Assembly: GCA_016218905.1 (NCBI GenBank)
Contig: JACRCS010000355.1
Span: 1 to 17,768 of the forward strand
DNA length: 17,768 bases
Direction: 5' to 3'
Source: Deltaproteobacteria bacterium
GTDB taxonomy: Bacteria; Desulfobacterota_C; Deferrisomatia; Deferrisomatales; JACRMM01
Every line of letters starts with the position of its first letter. Position 1 is the first letter of the stretch. The notes under the pieces were generated by a model. It ran no database searches, was not told where the DNA came from, and worked only from the letters and a program-made list of their open reading frames with translations. This document shows, in pieces, positions 17,201 through 17,768 of the stretch. The position numbers and the translations under genes were made by a program.

Positions 17201-17768
17201 TAGGGGTACAGCGCTACCTGCCGCAGCCCGGCGTCCTCCTCCCAGCCCATCATCCGATTGAGGTTTTGCACGGCCTGTCCGGAGGCGCCCTTCACCAGGT
17301 TGTCGATGGCGGAGAGGATTACGAGCCGGCCGGTGCGGGCGTGGTCCACGGCGGCCATCATGCACGCGTTCGTCCCGCGCACGAAGGCGGTGCTGGGCAG
17401 CACGTCCTTCATGGAGAAGCGGACGAAAGGCGCTCCCCCGTAAAAGCTCCTCCAGATCTCCTCCACGTGCTGCGCGCCGATCCCGTCCTTCGGCTCGACG
17501 TAAAGCGTGGAGAGGATGCCGCGGTCCATCGGGACCAGGTGAGGCGTAAAGAGCAGGCGCACGGGTGAGCCGGCGGCGAGGGAGAGCTCGGCCTCCATCT
17601 CCGGCGCGTGGCGGTGGGAGGCGACCTTGTAGGCCTTGAAGCCTTCGTTCACCTCGCAGTAGTGGGTGCCGAGGCTCGCTTCCCGCCCCGCGCCGGAAAC
17701 CCCCGACTTGGAGTCCGCGATGATCCCGGCGGCGCGGATGACCCCGGCTCGCACGAGCGGGATGTGCG
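17200..17768 (-). CDS. argC: N-acetyl-gamma-glutamyl-phosphate reductase (C-terminal part)
   Basis: The - strand frame is open to the window edge and gives about 189 residues from the C-terminal two thirds of ArgC, which reduces N-acetylglutamyl phosphate to the semialdehyde in arginine synthesis. Diagnostic parts: IIADSKSGVSGAGRE, the HRHAPEM segment with the conserved histidines, FTPHLVPMDRGILSTLYV, the FVRGTNACMMAAV stretch and AIDNLVKGASGQAVQNLNRMMGW near the end. The catalytic cysteine (in the N-G-C-Y-P-T region) should lie just outside the window, so the start and active site cannot be checked here. The stop is TAA at 17200-17202, touching array D. The family is certain. Confidence 0.96.
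   Translation of the reverse strand, partial: HIPLVRAGVIRAAGIIADSKSGVSGAGREASLGTHYCEVNEGFKAYKVASHRHAPEMEAELSLAAGSPVRLLFTPHLVPMDRGILSTLYVEPKDGIGAQHVEEIWRSFYGGAPFVRFSMKDVLPSTAFVRGTNACMMAAVDHARTGRLVILSAIDNLVKGASGQAVQNLNRMMGWEEDAGLRQVALYP

Overview
This is a GC-rich (roughly 65-70 percent by eye) bacterial chromosome segment with almost only housekeeping genes. Nearly all genes lie on the + strand and are tightly packed. The Sec accessory genes yajC-secD-secF, the bacterial queuosine genes queA-tgt, and the codon usage suggest a diderm, probably uncultivated soil or subsurface lineage. Something near Rokubacteria/Methylomirabilota or the former Deltaproteobacteria would fit, but this is an impression from gene order and composition, not a demonstrated placement.

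Layout. Positions 1-291: end of a family 4 uracil-DNA glycosylase. 340-1215: EamA/DMT transporter. 1212-3474: queA and tgt (queuosine tRNA modification). 3497-6602: yajC, secD, secF (Sec translocon accessory complex). 6599-8317: recJ, which overlaps secF and appears to start with CTG. 8607-10034: phosphohexomutase. 10048-10668: glyoxalase II-like metallo-beta-lactamase-fold hydrolase. 10678-11886: coaBC (coenzyme A synthesis). 11953-14280: UDP-glucose dehydrogenase and UDP-glucuronate decarboxylase. 14420-16046: TetR regulator and ketopantoate reductase family protein, closed by a strong terminator. 16137-17125: a small conserved-looking protein, a DUF2007 protein on the - strand, and a small exported protein. 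17200-17768: C-terminal part of argC on the - strand.

How the genes work together. queA and tgt act in one tRNA modification pathway, and YajC/SecD/SecF form one membrane complex. The mutase, Ugd and Uxs could supply a Glc-6-P to Glc-1-P, UDP-Glc to UDP-GlcA, UDP-GlcA to UDP-xylose route, with the uridylyltransferase encoded elsewhere. coaBC and the panE-like gene both touch pantothenate/CoA metabolism but are not adjacent.

The most unusual content is non-coding. Four intergenic spots (2275-2367, 8330-8460, 14273-14353, 17131-17200) share one architecture. Each has a run of about five degenerate units in strict 7-nt (once 9-nt) register, followed by a run of the same motif in inverted orientation, so the whole can fold into an imperfect hairpin. 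Every locus uses a different motif, and each array starts at, or within about 12 nt of, the stop codon of the + strand gene before it. In one case the array also supplies the start codon and first codons of the next gene (tgt). The shared thing is the geometry, not the sequence, and I do not recognise a named repeat family that fits.
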